NCBI RefSeq assembly: GCF_027579695.1
Contig: NC_083587.1
Span: 36,735,232-36,799,231 of the forward strand
DNA from: Neoarius graeffei
Taxonomy: Eukaryota; Chordata; Actinopteri; Siluriformes; Ariidae
Direction: 5' to 3'
Length of the DNA stretch: 64,000 nucleotides
The position numbers and the translations under genes were made by a program. The notes beneath the pieces were generated by a model. That model was not told where the DNA came from, ran no database searches, and was given only the letters and a program-made list of their open reading frames with translations. Shown here piece by piece: positions 21,016-29,582 of the stretch (its first letter is position 1; the number at the start of each line of letters is the position of its first letter).

Positions 21016-21264
21016 AGATGGCTACGGGCTAGTGAACAGCGCGCGTTTGACTCCGCTTTGGAATCAGTTTTAGAAGAATTAGACTTGGAGTTTTCGTTGA
21101 AACATGAGCAGGAAGAGGCTCTCCGCTCATTCCTTTTCAAGAAGGACGTTTTCACTGTTTTGCCGACCGGCTATGGCAAAAGTCTGATCTACCAGCTGGC
21201 TCCGCTCGTAGCCAAAAGGATGGGGCTAGTTTGTGCAGTACGAAGAATTAATAAACAGCTTTGA
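21016..21264 (+). pseudogene. RecQ-like helicase N-terminus carried by element X
   Basis: RecQ enzymes are 3'-5' DNA helicases. The frame gives SEQRAFDSALESVLEELDLE, then HEQEEALRSFLFKKDVF and VLPTGYGKSLIYQLAPLV. The last is helicase motif I (Walker A, TGYGKS) with a Q-motif-like stretch before it. It breaks off about 12 residues later (AKRMGL), so motifs Ia to VI are absent. The natural ATG at 21018 is one frame away from the conserved reading and meets a stop after four codons, so this copy is dead. Confidence 0.75.
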
Positions 21265-21624
21265 AACATTACTTTTTGATTGTTTCTTATTTTCCCGTTA
21301 TTTTAAATTTAAGGGAAGTTATTTCACCAAACACCACTAAATAAAAACTCTCAAAAACAGTTTAAGCAAACCCTTGAAAAACACTTGGAAAAAAAATGTG
21401 TATGTGGTACAGACTCCAAACTTGTGGTCATTATCTCCAAACTTCTTAATATCTAGAACCTGTTTATTAATTAATACGCATTTTGAAAAATTATTTAATT
21501 TCAAGGCCTCCCCCACTGCTTTCTGTCGCTCTAACTACGTCACAGTCACTGTTGCGCTGATTGGTCAGAGCGTTGGCCTATATGCACAGAGACAGTTTGA
21601 AAGACAGCGGTTTGTTCCTCCTAC

Positions 21625-22373
21625 CATACCTGTCAACTTTGAGGTTTGAAAAAAAGGGATATTTCTCAGATTTGTAACTGAAAATAAGGGAAAATTTCGG
21701 AAAGTCATACCCTTCACCAAAAGTGGGTGTGTAGTTGAATGGGGGGCAATTTTCTATCTAGTATTTGTGATTTCCTGGACTCTGGTGCATGTTTAATGTA
21801 AACATGTGTAGCTTATCTTTGATTATTTGGGAGGCTTTTGTTTTCCCTATGGAAAATTTCTTTGCGATGGAAGAGTCTGGGAACATTCCAGCCACGCACT
21901 TGTTGAAATCATCAAAGAAAGAGAGGCTAATGTTTTTCTTAGCTATTAGCATCGCCATCTTCACCTCAGACCTAATCAGTGTTGCCAGATACTGCTGACG
22001 TTTTCCAGCCCAAAATATGTTCAAAACCCGCCAAAATGCACTTGAAACTGCCCAACTTGGGCGGTAAACCGCCCAATCTGGCAACACTGGACCTAATCAC
22101 TTGTTCAGCCTCGCCTCCGGACGTAGTTCTGTAATTACTGATGCCTGAGAGGGCGGGGACGTGAATTCATGGCCCGACTTCCTGCTGTAAACTCCTGTCA
22201 GAGGCGCATCATGAATTCTGGACCTACCGACTTTTTTATATTGTGAAAATATGGGACTTTTATATAATGTGAAAATACGGGATATTTTCGGAAAAATAAA
22301 ACAATGGGAAGACAGCGGGAAATAAGTCAAAATAAGGGATTTCCCGGGAAAAACGGGAGGGTTGACAGGTATG
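21625..22373. mobile_element. hAT MITE with CATACCTGTCAAC ends
   Basis: The 8-bp duplication cctcctac is perfect (21617-21624 and 22374-22381). The ends are catacctgtcaac and gttgacaggtatg. It contains a full copy of MITE S. It sits within element X. Confidence 0.9.
21977..22089 (+). mobile_element. MITE family S, best copy
   Basis: 113 bp from cagtgttgccagat to atctggcaacactg, flanked by the perfect 8-bp duplication gacctaat (21969-21976 and 22090-22097). The duplication length marks S as a hAT-mobilised MITE. Confidence 0.9.
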
Positions 22374-23279
22374 CCTCCTACCCGCTTTGGAAATGTCTAC
22401 GGATCGAGGCCAGACTAAATATTCACATTTAGTCTGGCTTGCCAGGCTAGTGTTTTTTGGGTGATTCTCTTTTTGGGGCAACATTTCATGTCCGCATGTT
22501 TTACTTGCCCTGATTTTTGCCCAAACTGTGCCAAATATTAAAAAATAAGGTAAATCAATGATATGTCAGGTGTTTGCCAAACATTATATGCAATTCAAAT
22601 GCATTTAAAATATTATTTCATATTTTACACACCTTTTTGGTATCACACACACTTAATTTTACTGTGTCCCACAGTGCCAGGTAATCAACATCATCTAGTA
22701 GAATGACATAAAAAATATATTTATATAAAAAACTCTTTCACAGTTGAATAGACCAAACTAAGTTTTATTAAATCATGTAATTTAATATGGTAAAGTTCTA
22801 TTTCTTATATACTATTTTAATCCTACTTTACATGTCTCAGTAGTAATTTTCCCCCCTGTTAGAATGAGTGTCATTGCGATGTAATAAAAAACTACAATTC
22901 CATACAAGCCATTTACAGGAAGTGACATCATTTTGGAGGCATTTTCAAACTGTGGAAACTGAGGTAAGCTTCTACTAAGACTCTCTCCTCACTATTTTTT
23001 ATCTTAAACATGTTACTCCCTTATGGGTCAAGCTTAAAGTTCTCCCCTGTTAAGTTAACTTAAGTGGAATGTTAATTCAGTTTTTTTTTTTTTTTTTAAT
23101 ATTCAATTTAGTTATTAAAGTAGTGTTAATCTACTGAAGGTCAGATAGCTAATTTTTCATCTATTAAGGAGCTAGCATGAGATTAGCGAAAAATTTTCCA
23201 CCCTGTCGGGTTCCCCCCTGTTAGAACTATGAGCCTAACGGGGGAATGGGAATCTTCCAGGGTGGAAATATTTAAGTTA

Positions 23280-23282
<3 letters not shown>

Positions 23283-23316
<34 letters not shown>

Positions 23317-23432
23317 GTCATTATTACTATTGTTATTGTTATTATTGTTATCAACATTGATTCTATTGTTGTTGTTGTTGTTAATAATAATAATACTTAT
23401 TATTATTATTATTATTATTATTATATTAGTAT
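23283..23432. repeat. (ATT)n / (GTT)n microsatellite
   Basis: Long att and gtt triplet runs directly upstream of the coding exon at 23463. They may have replaced part of the original transposase. Confidence 0.9.
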
Positions 23433-23462
23433 TATATTGTTTTTATTGTTGTTTTGTTTGAG

Positions 23463-23657
23463 GCCAATCACGGCAAAGGGGCTCCAGACGGTGTTGGGGG
23501 CACCCTCAAACGTTCAGCAGACAGGCTTGTTTGCATGGGCATTGACATACCATCTGCTGAAATGCTCTACACAAAACTGAAGGAGCGGGAATCGGCTGTG
23601 CAGCTGTTTTTTACAAGGGAGGAGAGTGTGGAGGCCAAAGTGCATGAAATGTTACAG
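23463..23657 (+). CDS. Transposase-like coding exon (HGKGAPDGVGG motif)
   Basis: 65 codons, phase 0 at both ends, closing at CAG/gtaaga. It starts ANHGKGAPDGVGGTLKRSAD and goes on through LYTKLKERESAVQLFF to VEAKVHEMLQ. The H-G-K-G-x2-D-G-V-G-G block is, from memory, shared by uncharacterised fish and invertebrate transposon proteins and probably holds catalytic residues. The exons for the N-terminal half are not visible upstream, where microsatellites stand. Confidence 0.6.
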
Positions 23658-23771
23658 GTAAGAGTTTTATTTTACCCCAGACTTGTGCCACACCCACCTA
23701 TAATGGCGTTTCAGACTTGTATTGATATGCACTCTCATTCATTTGCCATCTTTCTGTTGTATTTTAAATAG

Positions 23772-24260
23772 CTACCCCCATTGACAGCCATCAAAGGGAC
23801 CATGCGCATACACCAGGTCCTCAGCAAACAGAGAAGCAAGATCCTCTACAGAGATGTCTCTTGTTTCTGTAGAAGACAGCAGGGGGTGATCGACTGCCCC
23901 TGCTATGAGCTGAAAGAGGCAGTCTTGCAAGAGGAGGAAGCTCAAGGTCAAGAGATGATGAGAGCCTCTCGGCCAGAGGTATTCGGCGCCAACCATGTCG
24001 GAAGGTGGGTTGTGGTCGAGTACGACCACGACTTCTACCCTGGAGTCATAACTCGGGTAGAAGATGGAAATGTGGAGGTGGACTGTCTACACAAAAAAGG
24101 GATCAACAAATTTTACTGGCCAAGCCCAAGGCGAGATATAAGCTGGTACGATGAAAGCCAGGTGCTCTGCCTCATCGAGCCAACAGCCGAACCAACAGCT
24201 CATGCAAGATACTTGCAGCTTAATACAGCCACATGGAAACTCATTGAAGAGCAAATGTAA
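23772..24260 (+). CDS. Transposase-like C-terminal exon with Tudor-like fold
   Basis: Joined in phase 0 after an intron of 114 bp (acceptor tattttaaatag). 162 codons to TAA. It has a cysteine cluster VSCFCRRQQGVIDCPCYEL, then GRWVVVEYDHDFYPGVITRV, which looks like a Tudor/SH3-type barrel, then NKFYWPSPRRDISWYDESQV. The frame is open throughout, so the copy is not very old, but the element cannot be autonomous without its 5' coding part. Confidence 0.6.
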   Translation, partial: LPPLTAIKGTMRIHQVLSKQRSKILYRDVSCFCRRQQGVIDCPCYELKEAVLQEEEAQGQEMMRASRPEVFGANHVGRWVVVEYDHDFYPGVITRVEDGNVEVDCLHKKGINKFYWPSPRRDISWYDESQVLCLIEPTAEPTAHARYLQLNTATWKLIEEQM

Positions 24261-25130
24261 TGAACCATAATGATTAACTGATATGTGAATGAAATTATAT
24301 GTGATGATATATGTGATTTGTGTTATTGTTAGGCTATAATAGCTAAATGTTGTTGTTTTTATTATTGTTATAATGGCTAAATTGAAACGTATGCCATACC
24401 GCAGATGAAATGAAATATGTGATGATTTGTGTTTTTCATTGATAACTTTTAAATGTTTGTTCCTCAAACTTTTATTCACATCTTTTAAGGATTACATAAG
24501 TAAATAAAAAATAAGTATTGTGTGAAATAGGTGTTGTTGTATGATTTTAAATATTGAAACACTGCTTCCACCCTGTTATGTTCCATTCCACCCTGTTAAG
24601 TTAAATTTTTTTTTTTTAAATATTTTGACAATCACTAAATCTTGTTAATATGTTTGTGCTACATTGGAAGGTTAGGAATATTAAATGCACCTATATATGT
24701 AGGTTTGAAGAGATGACAATTTGTTCAGTGATATCAGTAAAAGGGATGTTCAAAAAAGTCATTTCATATAGGATACACCCATATACTGTTTTATTATCAA
24801 ATAACTTTTTATAGATTAAAACTAAATCCTATTATGGGATCAAAAAGGACAAATTATTACTATGAAAATGTTCTTATTCATCAATATTACTATATTGAAC
24901 TATATGCAATTTATAGGTTAATGTCCCTAACAGGGTGGAACACTTTCAGCAACAACATTTAATAAAACTACCTGTAATTATTACTATATTCATCCCTGAG
25001 CTTGACCTTTATGCATTTCTTATAGTTAAACATGTCAATATTGAAAAACAATATGAAAAAATATATTCCACTAGTATTTTTTTCCCCAACTTTACAAACC
25101 TGAAATGTTGCCGCAAAAAGAGAATCACCC

Positions 25131-26112
25131 TTTTAGGTTTTTGTTGCGATTACATTGCGGGAGGAAATGAAAGTTGCGAGAAATTGTTGCGATTTTCTCT
25201 TTTTGTGAGTAAAATTGAGTGATATGTTAAATATTAAGTTATTACTGAAAAACTTTACCAATATAAAAGATTACCAGGACTACATAAATGCAGAAGAATA
25301 GGCTTTACTTATCCAAATGCACCTGTTAGTTCAAAAGTTAAAGTGCACAGAACCTCACAGCACAACATGAAGTTACCTTAAAATATAATATAAATGCCTC
25401 AGCTTTCATGTAAGAAAAAAAAAAACTATTAATACTAGTACTGTGTGCAGACAGTCTCTCCTGAAGACTAAATTAAACAATAATTATAAACTAATAAAAT
25501 AAATGGCTCAGGCTTCATAGAAGGAAAAAAAAACAATTTGAACAGAATCTCACAGTATGATGCTGAAGCTGCCTAAACAATGGAAAATAAAATACCATTT
25601 TGGCAAAAATGTTGGCATCCATTAATTTCTTGTATTTCCCAGGAAAAACGGGAGGGTTGACAGGTATGCCTCCTACCCACTTCGGAAATGTCTACAGATC
25701 GAGGCCAGACTAAATATTCACATTTAGTCTGGCTTGCCAGGCTAGTGTTTTTTAGGTTTTTGTTGCGATTAATGTAAATAATCGCAACAAAAAAATAATG
25801 TAAAGTGCACACAGTCCTTCACTGTAGATACTGCTGATGTTTTCCAGCCCAAAATATGTTCAAAACCCGCCAACATGCACTTAAAACTGCCCAATCTGGC
25901 AACACTGCGCACATGCTGCTTCTCTTGAACGTATACACGGAAGTAAGGCAGAAGGTAGTTTGTCGATGTCACCTCAAGACGACGCCAACGATTGGTCAAA
26001 TTTGCGGGGAAGTTGCGGTGATTGGATATAATTGCAACACCGCCCTGAATTCGTGGGGATTGGTTGAATTTGCGTTGAAGTTGCAAATCGCAACATCGCG
26101 AAATCCTGGAGG
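25131..26112 (-). repeat. Continuation of family A left copy
   Basis: Matches 26153-27050 in reverse, with poly(A/T) tracts and tcactttcaact-like words in the same order. It includes MITE S (25827-25909, partly deleted) at the same place as in the right copy. A stretch of about 160 bp at 25629-25792 is foreign to the family. Confidence 0.85.
25629..25792. repeat. Templated filler copied from a nearby junction
   Basis: It repeats 22344-22458 (end of the hAT MITE, end of element X, ggctagtgtttttt) and then runs straight on into aggtttttgttgcgatt. At the source locus that last part lies only after the 2.7 kb element at 22459-25130. In the right family A copy the same site reads ttgtattaagtaaaaaaat without the insert. 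Confidence 0.8.
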
Positions 26113-26152
26113 CTCTAATCATTGAAAAGAGGGAGCAGCACGGGCACTTTCC

Positions 26153-27158
26153 AGACCCTCCAGGATTTCGAGATGTTGCGATTTGCAACTTCAACACAAA
26201 TTCAACCAATCCCCGTGAATTCAGGGCGGTGTTACAGTTATATCCAATCACCGCAACTTCCCCGCAAATTTGACCAATCGTTGGCGTCGTCTTGAGGTGA
26301 CGTCGACAAACTACCTTCCGCCTTACTTCCATGTATATGTGCGCAGTGTTGCCAGATTGGGCGGTTTTAAGTGCATTTTGGCGGGTTTTGAACATATTTT
26401 GGGCTGGAAAACGTCAGCAGTATCTGGCAACATTGCATGATGTGCGAGAAAGTGTGTTATGTTTACAGTGAAGGACTGTGCGCACTTTACATTATTTTTT
26501 TACTTAATACAAGAAATTAATGGATGCCAACATTTTTGCCAAAATGGTATTTTATTTTCCATTGTTTAGGCAGCTTCAGCATCATACTGTGAGATCTGTT
26601 CAAATTGTTTTTTTTCTTCTATGAAGCCTGAGCCATTTATTTTATTAGTTTATAATTATTGTTTAATTTAGTCTTCAGGAGAGACTGCCTGCACACAGTA
26701 CTAGTATTAATAGTTTTTTTTTTCTTACATGAAAGCTGAGGCATTTATATTATATTTTAAGGTAACTTCATGTTGTGCTGTGAGGTTCTGTGCACTTTAA
26801 CTTTTGAATCAACAGGTGCATTTGGATAAGTAAAGCCTATTTTTCTGCATTTTTGTAGTCCTGGTAATCATTTATATTGGTAAAGTTGTTTATAGGACCA
26901 TTTCTCAGTGTCTTTGTTTTTTTAATCAATAGTTTTTCGGTAATAACTTAATATTTAACATATCACTCAATTTTAATCACAAAAAGAGAAAATCGCAACA
27001 ATTTCTCGCAACTTTCACTTCCTCCCGCAATGTAATCGCAACAAAAACCTAAAAAACACCGCAACTTTCATCGCAATTTTTTGGAAACCCCCTGCAACCT
27101 CAGACATTTTAGCCCACAATAATCACAAAAAAGGCCCGCGGAATCCTGGGGGGGACTG
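26153..27158 (+). mobile_element. Family A repeat, intact right copy
   Basis: About 1 kb between inverted ends cagaccctccaggattt and gaatcctgggggggactg. No frame. It holds MITE S (26344-26436, minus strand). Only 40 bp separates it from its inverted partner, making a long palindrome. Its class is uncertain. Confidence 0.75.
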
Positions 27159-27448
27159 AATGAAGAGAGCTGAGTGCACGCGCGAAATGACATCATATTC
27201 AGTATGCAGAAAAACTGTTACATGAAGAAGGAAACTCTTCTGTGGAGTAACAACAGCACAGGATCAAGGAGTCAGATACACAGCGATGCTTGAAAGTTTA
27301 TGAACCCTTTAGAATTTTCTATATTTTTGCATGAATGACCTAAAACATCATCAGATTTTCACACAAGTCCTAAAAGGAGATAAAGAGAACCCAGTTAAAC
27401 AAAAGAGACAAAAATATTATACTTGGTCATTTATTTATTGAGGAAATG

Positions 27449-28053
27449 GGTCCGTATTGTGAAATACCATGACCGAGGTCAGGGTATTTCACCATACGGA
27501 CCGACCTTAAGCTAGTAAATAATATATTTACTTTTTTCTTTACCAAATTCTAACAGAAAACTGGAGCGCTGCCATTTTGAATCCTCATTCACGGCTGTAA
27601 TGCAAATGGCTTCCTCCTCGGTATACAAGTGCACTTCCATGGCAGGATAAAACTACATTTTGCCGCCTATGTAGTCCCCTATTTATACAAATAGGAGTCA
27701 TTCAGGATTCAGCCATGTTTTTGCTCAGCGTTAGCAAGTTACAGGTTTTAGCTTTCTCCTGAAATGTTTTCTTTTATTTCTTCTTCCTCAGGGTAGTAAA
27801 ACTCGCTTTCGCTGTGAAGACTGTCGTTATCGCTATCCATGCTGTAAAATTAATGCTATTCTCCTGAGAAATGCTGGCAAAAATTTATAAGATTTTTGAT
27901 AATCTTATAAATAAATTTTATTAAAAAAAGATTAATGTTGACAAAAAATTCTACTATGTTTGTTGTTGTGAACGAGCGAGTCGCCAGAGGTCCATAACGG
28001 ACCCGCTCGCCAGCCAATCAGAGCGCAGGATTTGGACCGCGAAAAAAATAAGA
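27449..28053. mobile_element. Unclassified insertion opening with a 26-bp hairpin
   Basis: It begins ggtccgtattgtgaaatacc and folds back at once on ggtatttcaccatacggacc (27449-27504). It ends gatttggaccgcgaaaaaaa. The Tc1-like sequence on either side (ttattgaggaaa and gatccaatattac) joins when it is removed. An 8-bp duplication is not clear. The word gctcgccagccaatcagagc near its right end is typical of fish promoter-like repeats. Confidence 0.6.
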
Positions 28054-28101
28054 TCCAATATTACATATCTGTGAGTGGAAAAAGTATGTGAACCTTTGTT
28101 T

Positions 28102-28710
28102 TCAGTATCTGGTGTGAGCCCCTTGTGCAACAATAACTGCAACTAAACGTTTGCGGTAACTGTTGATCAGTCCTGCACACCGGCTTGGAGGAATTTTAGC
28201 CCATTCCTCCATACAGAACAGCTTCAACTCTGGGATGTTGGTGGGTTTCCTCGCATGAACTGCTCGCTTCAGGTCCTTCCACAACATTTTGATTGGATTA
28301 AGGTCAGGACTTTGACTTGGCCATTCCAAAACATGAACTTTATTCTTCTTTAACCATTCTTTGGTAGAATGACTTGTGTGCTGAGGGTCGTTGTCTTGCT
28401 GCATGACCCACCTTCTCTTGAGATTCAGTTCATGGACAGATGTCCTGACATTTTCCTTTAGAATTCGCTGGTATAATTCAGAATTCATTGTTCCATCAAT
28501 GATGACAAGCCGTCCTGGCCCAGATGCAACAAAACAGGCCCAAATCATGATACTACCACCACCATGTTTCACAGATGGGATAAGGTTCTGATGCTGGAAT
28601 GCAGTGTTTTCCTTTCTCCAAACATAACGCTTCTCATTTAAACCAAAAAGTTCTATTTTGGTCTCCTCTGTCCACAAAACATTTTTCCAATAACCTTCTG
28701 GCTTGTCCAT
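28102..28710 (-). pseudogene. Tc1-like transposase, long frame but catalytically dead
   Basis: 202 codons cover the catalytic half. The first catalytic Asp is Glu here (LWTEETKIELFGLNEKRYVW where the family has DETK). The second Asp is kept in MQQDNDPQHTSHS. The catalytic Glu is Lys (SPDLNPIKMLWKDLK). Two of three DDE residues are therefore altered although the frame is open. The N-terminal half lies at 28711-29095 in broken frames (MAQMKEISEDLRKSVIDAHQ start). Confidence 0.9.
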
Positions 28711-29466
28711 GTGATCTTGAGCAAACTGCAGATGAGCAGCAATGTCCTTTCAACCCTGCCATGCACACCATTGTTCAGTGTTCTCCTGATGGTGGACTCA
28801 TGAATATTAACATTAGCCAATGTGAGAGAGGCCTTCAGTTGCTTAGAAGTTACCCTGGGTCCTTTGTGACCTCGCTGACTATTACAGGCTTTGCTCTTGG
28901 AGTGATCTTTGTTGGTTGACCACTCCTGGGGAGGATAAGAATGGCCTTGAATTTCCTCCATTTGTACACAATCTGTCTGACTGTGGATTGGTGGAGTCCA
29001 AACCCTTTAGAGATGGTTTAGTAACCTTTTCCAGTTTGATGAGCATCAATAACACTTTTTCTGAGGTCCTCAGAAATCTCCTTCATTTGTGCCATGATAC
29101 ACTTCCACAAACATGTGTTATGAAGATCAGATTTTGATAGATCCCTGTTCTTTAAATAAAACAGGGTGCCCACTCACACCTGATTGTCATCCCATTGATT
29201 GAAAACACCTGACTCTAATTTCACCTTCAAATTAACTGCTAATCCTAGAGGTTCACATACTTTTTGCCACTCACAGATATGTAATATTGGATCATTTTTC
29301 TCAATAAATAAGGGACCAAATATAATATTTTTGTCTCGTTTGTTTAACTGGGTTCTCTTTATCTACTTTTAGGGCTTGTGTGAAAATCTGATGATGTTTT
29401 AGGTCATATTTATGCAGAAATATAGAAAATTCTAAAGGGTTCACAAACTTTTATGGACCACTGTAT

Positions 29467-29582
29467 ACAGTGGTGAACACTGTCGCCTCACAGCAAGAAG
29501 GTTCTGGGTTTGAGCCCAGTGGCTGATGGGGGCCTTTCTGTGTGGAGTTCTCCCCAAGTCTGCTTGGGTTTCCTCCGGGTGC
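29467..29582 (+). mobile_element. SINE fragment at the edge of the duplicated segment
   Basis: The 5' third of a DANA/Mermaid-like SINE (cactgtcgcctcacagcaag to ttcctccgggtgctc). It then switches without warning to the duplicated Tc1 sequence at tgtgggatactcag. The break is the left junction of the duplication. Confidence 0.85.

Larger units (their letters stand above)
14455..22449 (+). mobile_element. Element X: RecQ-helicase-bearing DNA transposon relic
   Basis: The left end TAGCCTAGTAAACTAGAC and the right end, reversed TAGCCTGGCAAGCCAGAC, differ only by transitions. The flanks are gtgtttttt-like on both sides (8-9 bp). Its own DNA is 14455-14662, 21000-21624 and 22374-22449; the remainder is a LINE and a hAT MITE. 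It carries the start of a RecQ-like helicase frame. The related short copy at 9006-9558 has the same kind of ends and target duplication. I cannot place the family in a named superfamily. Confidence 0.65.
22459..25130 (+). mobile_element. DNA transposon with 4-bp target duplication, Sola-like candidate
   Basis: The ends GGGTGATTCTCTTTTTGGGG and its counterpart AAAAAGAGAATCACCC are inverted over about 30 bp. TTTT flanks both sides. Inside are a leader with a donor (gaaactgag/gtaagc, 22963), microsatellites and two spliced coding exons of a transposase-like C-terminus. At least seven (C)CCTGTTA words occur in both strands. The 4-bp duplication and G-rich ends suggest Sola, but I cannot confirm it. 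Confidence 0.7.
14352..26112 (-). mobile_element. Family A repeat, left copy, split by nested insertions
   Basis: Its outer end is at 14352 (cagtccccccaggatcccgc). It matches, reversed, the end of the intact copy at 26153-27158 up to 14454 (gcggtgttttttt). The rest resumes at 22450 (gtgtttttt), is broken again by 22459-25130, then continues from 25131 to its inner end (gcgaaatcctggagg). The family's own length is about 1 kb; the other 10.7 kb is inserted DNA. It lies head to head with the right copy. Confidence 0.75.
27279..29463 (-). mobile_element. Tc1-like transposon with an insertion near its left end
   Basis: TA at both flanks (27277-27278 and 29464-29465). The ends contain gcttgaaagtttatgaaccc and gggttcacaaacttttatgg. 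The transposase is on the minus strand. A foreign block (about 27449-28053) splits the left terminal region. Confidence 0.85.

Noticed and set aside
23283-23432. Possible coding repeats of Asn/Ile/Leu
   Set aside because: Plain (ATT)n and (GTT)n microsatellite.
25769-26395. A 208-codon minus-strand frame
   Set aside because: It runs across MITE S, the inverted family A arms and their centre; the mirrored composition explains the lack of stops.
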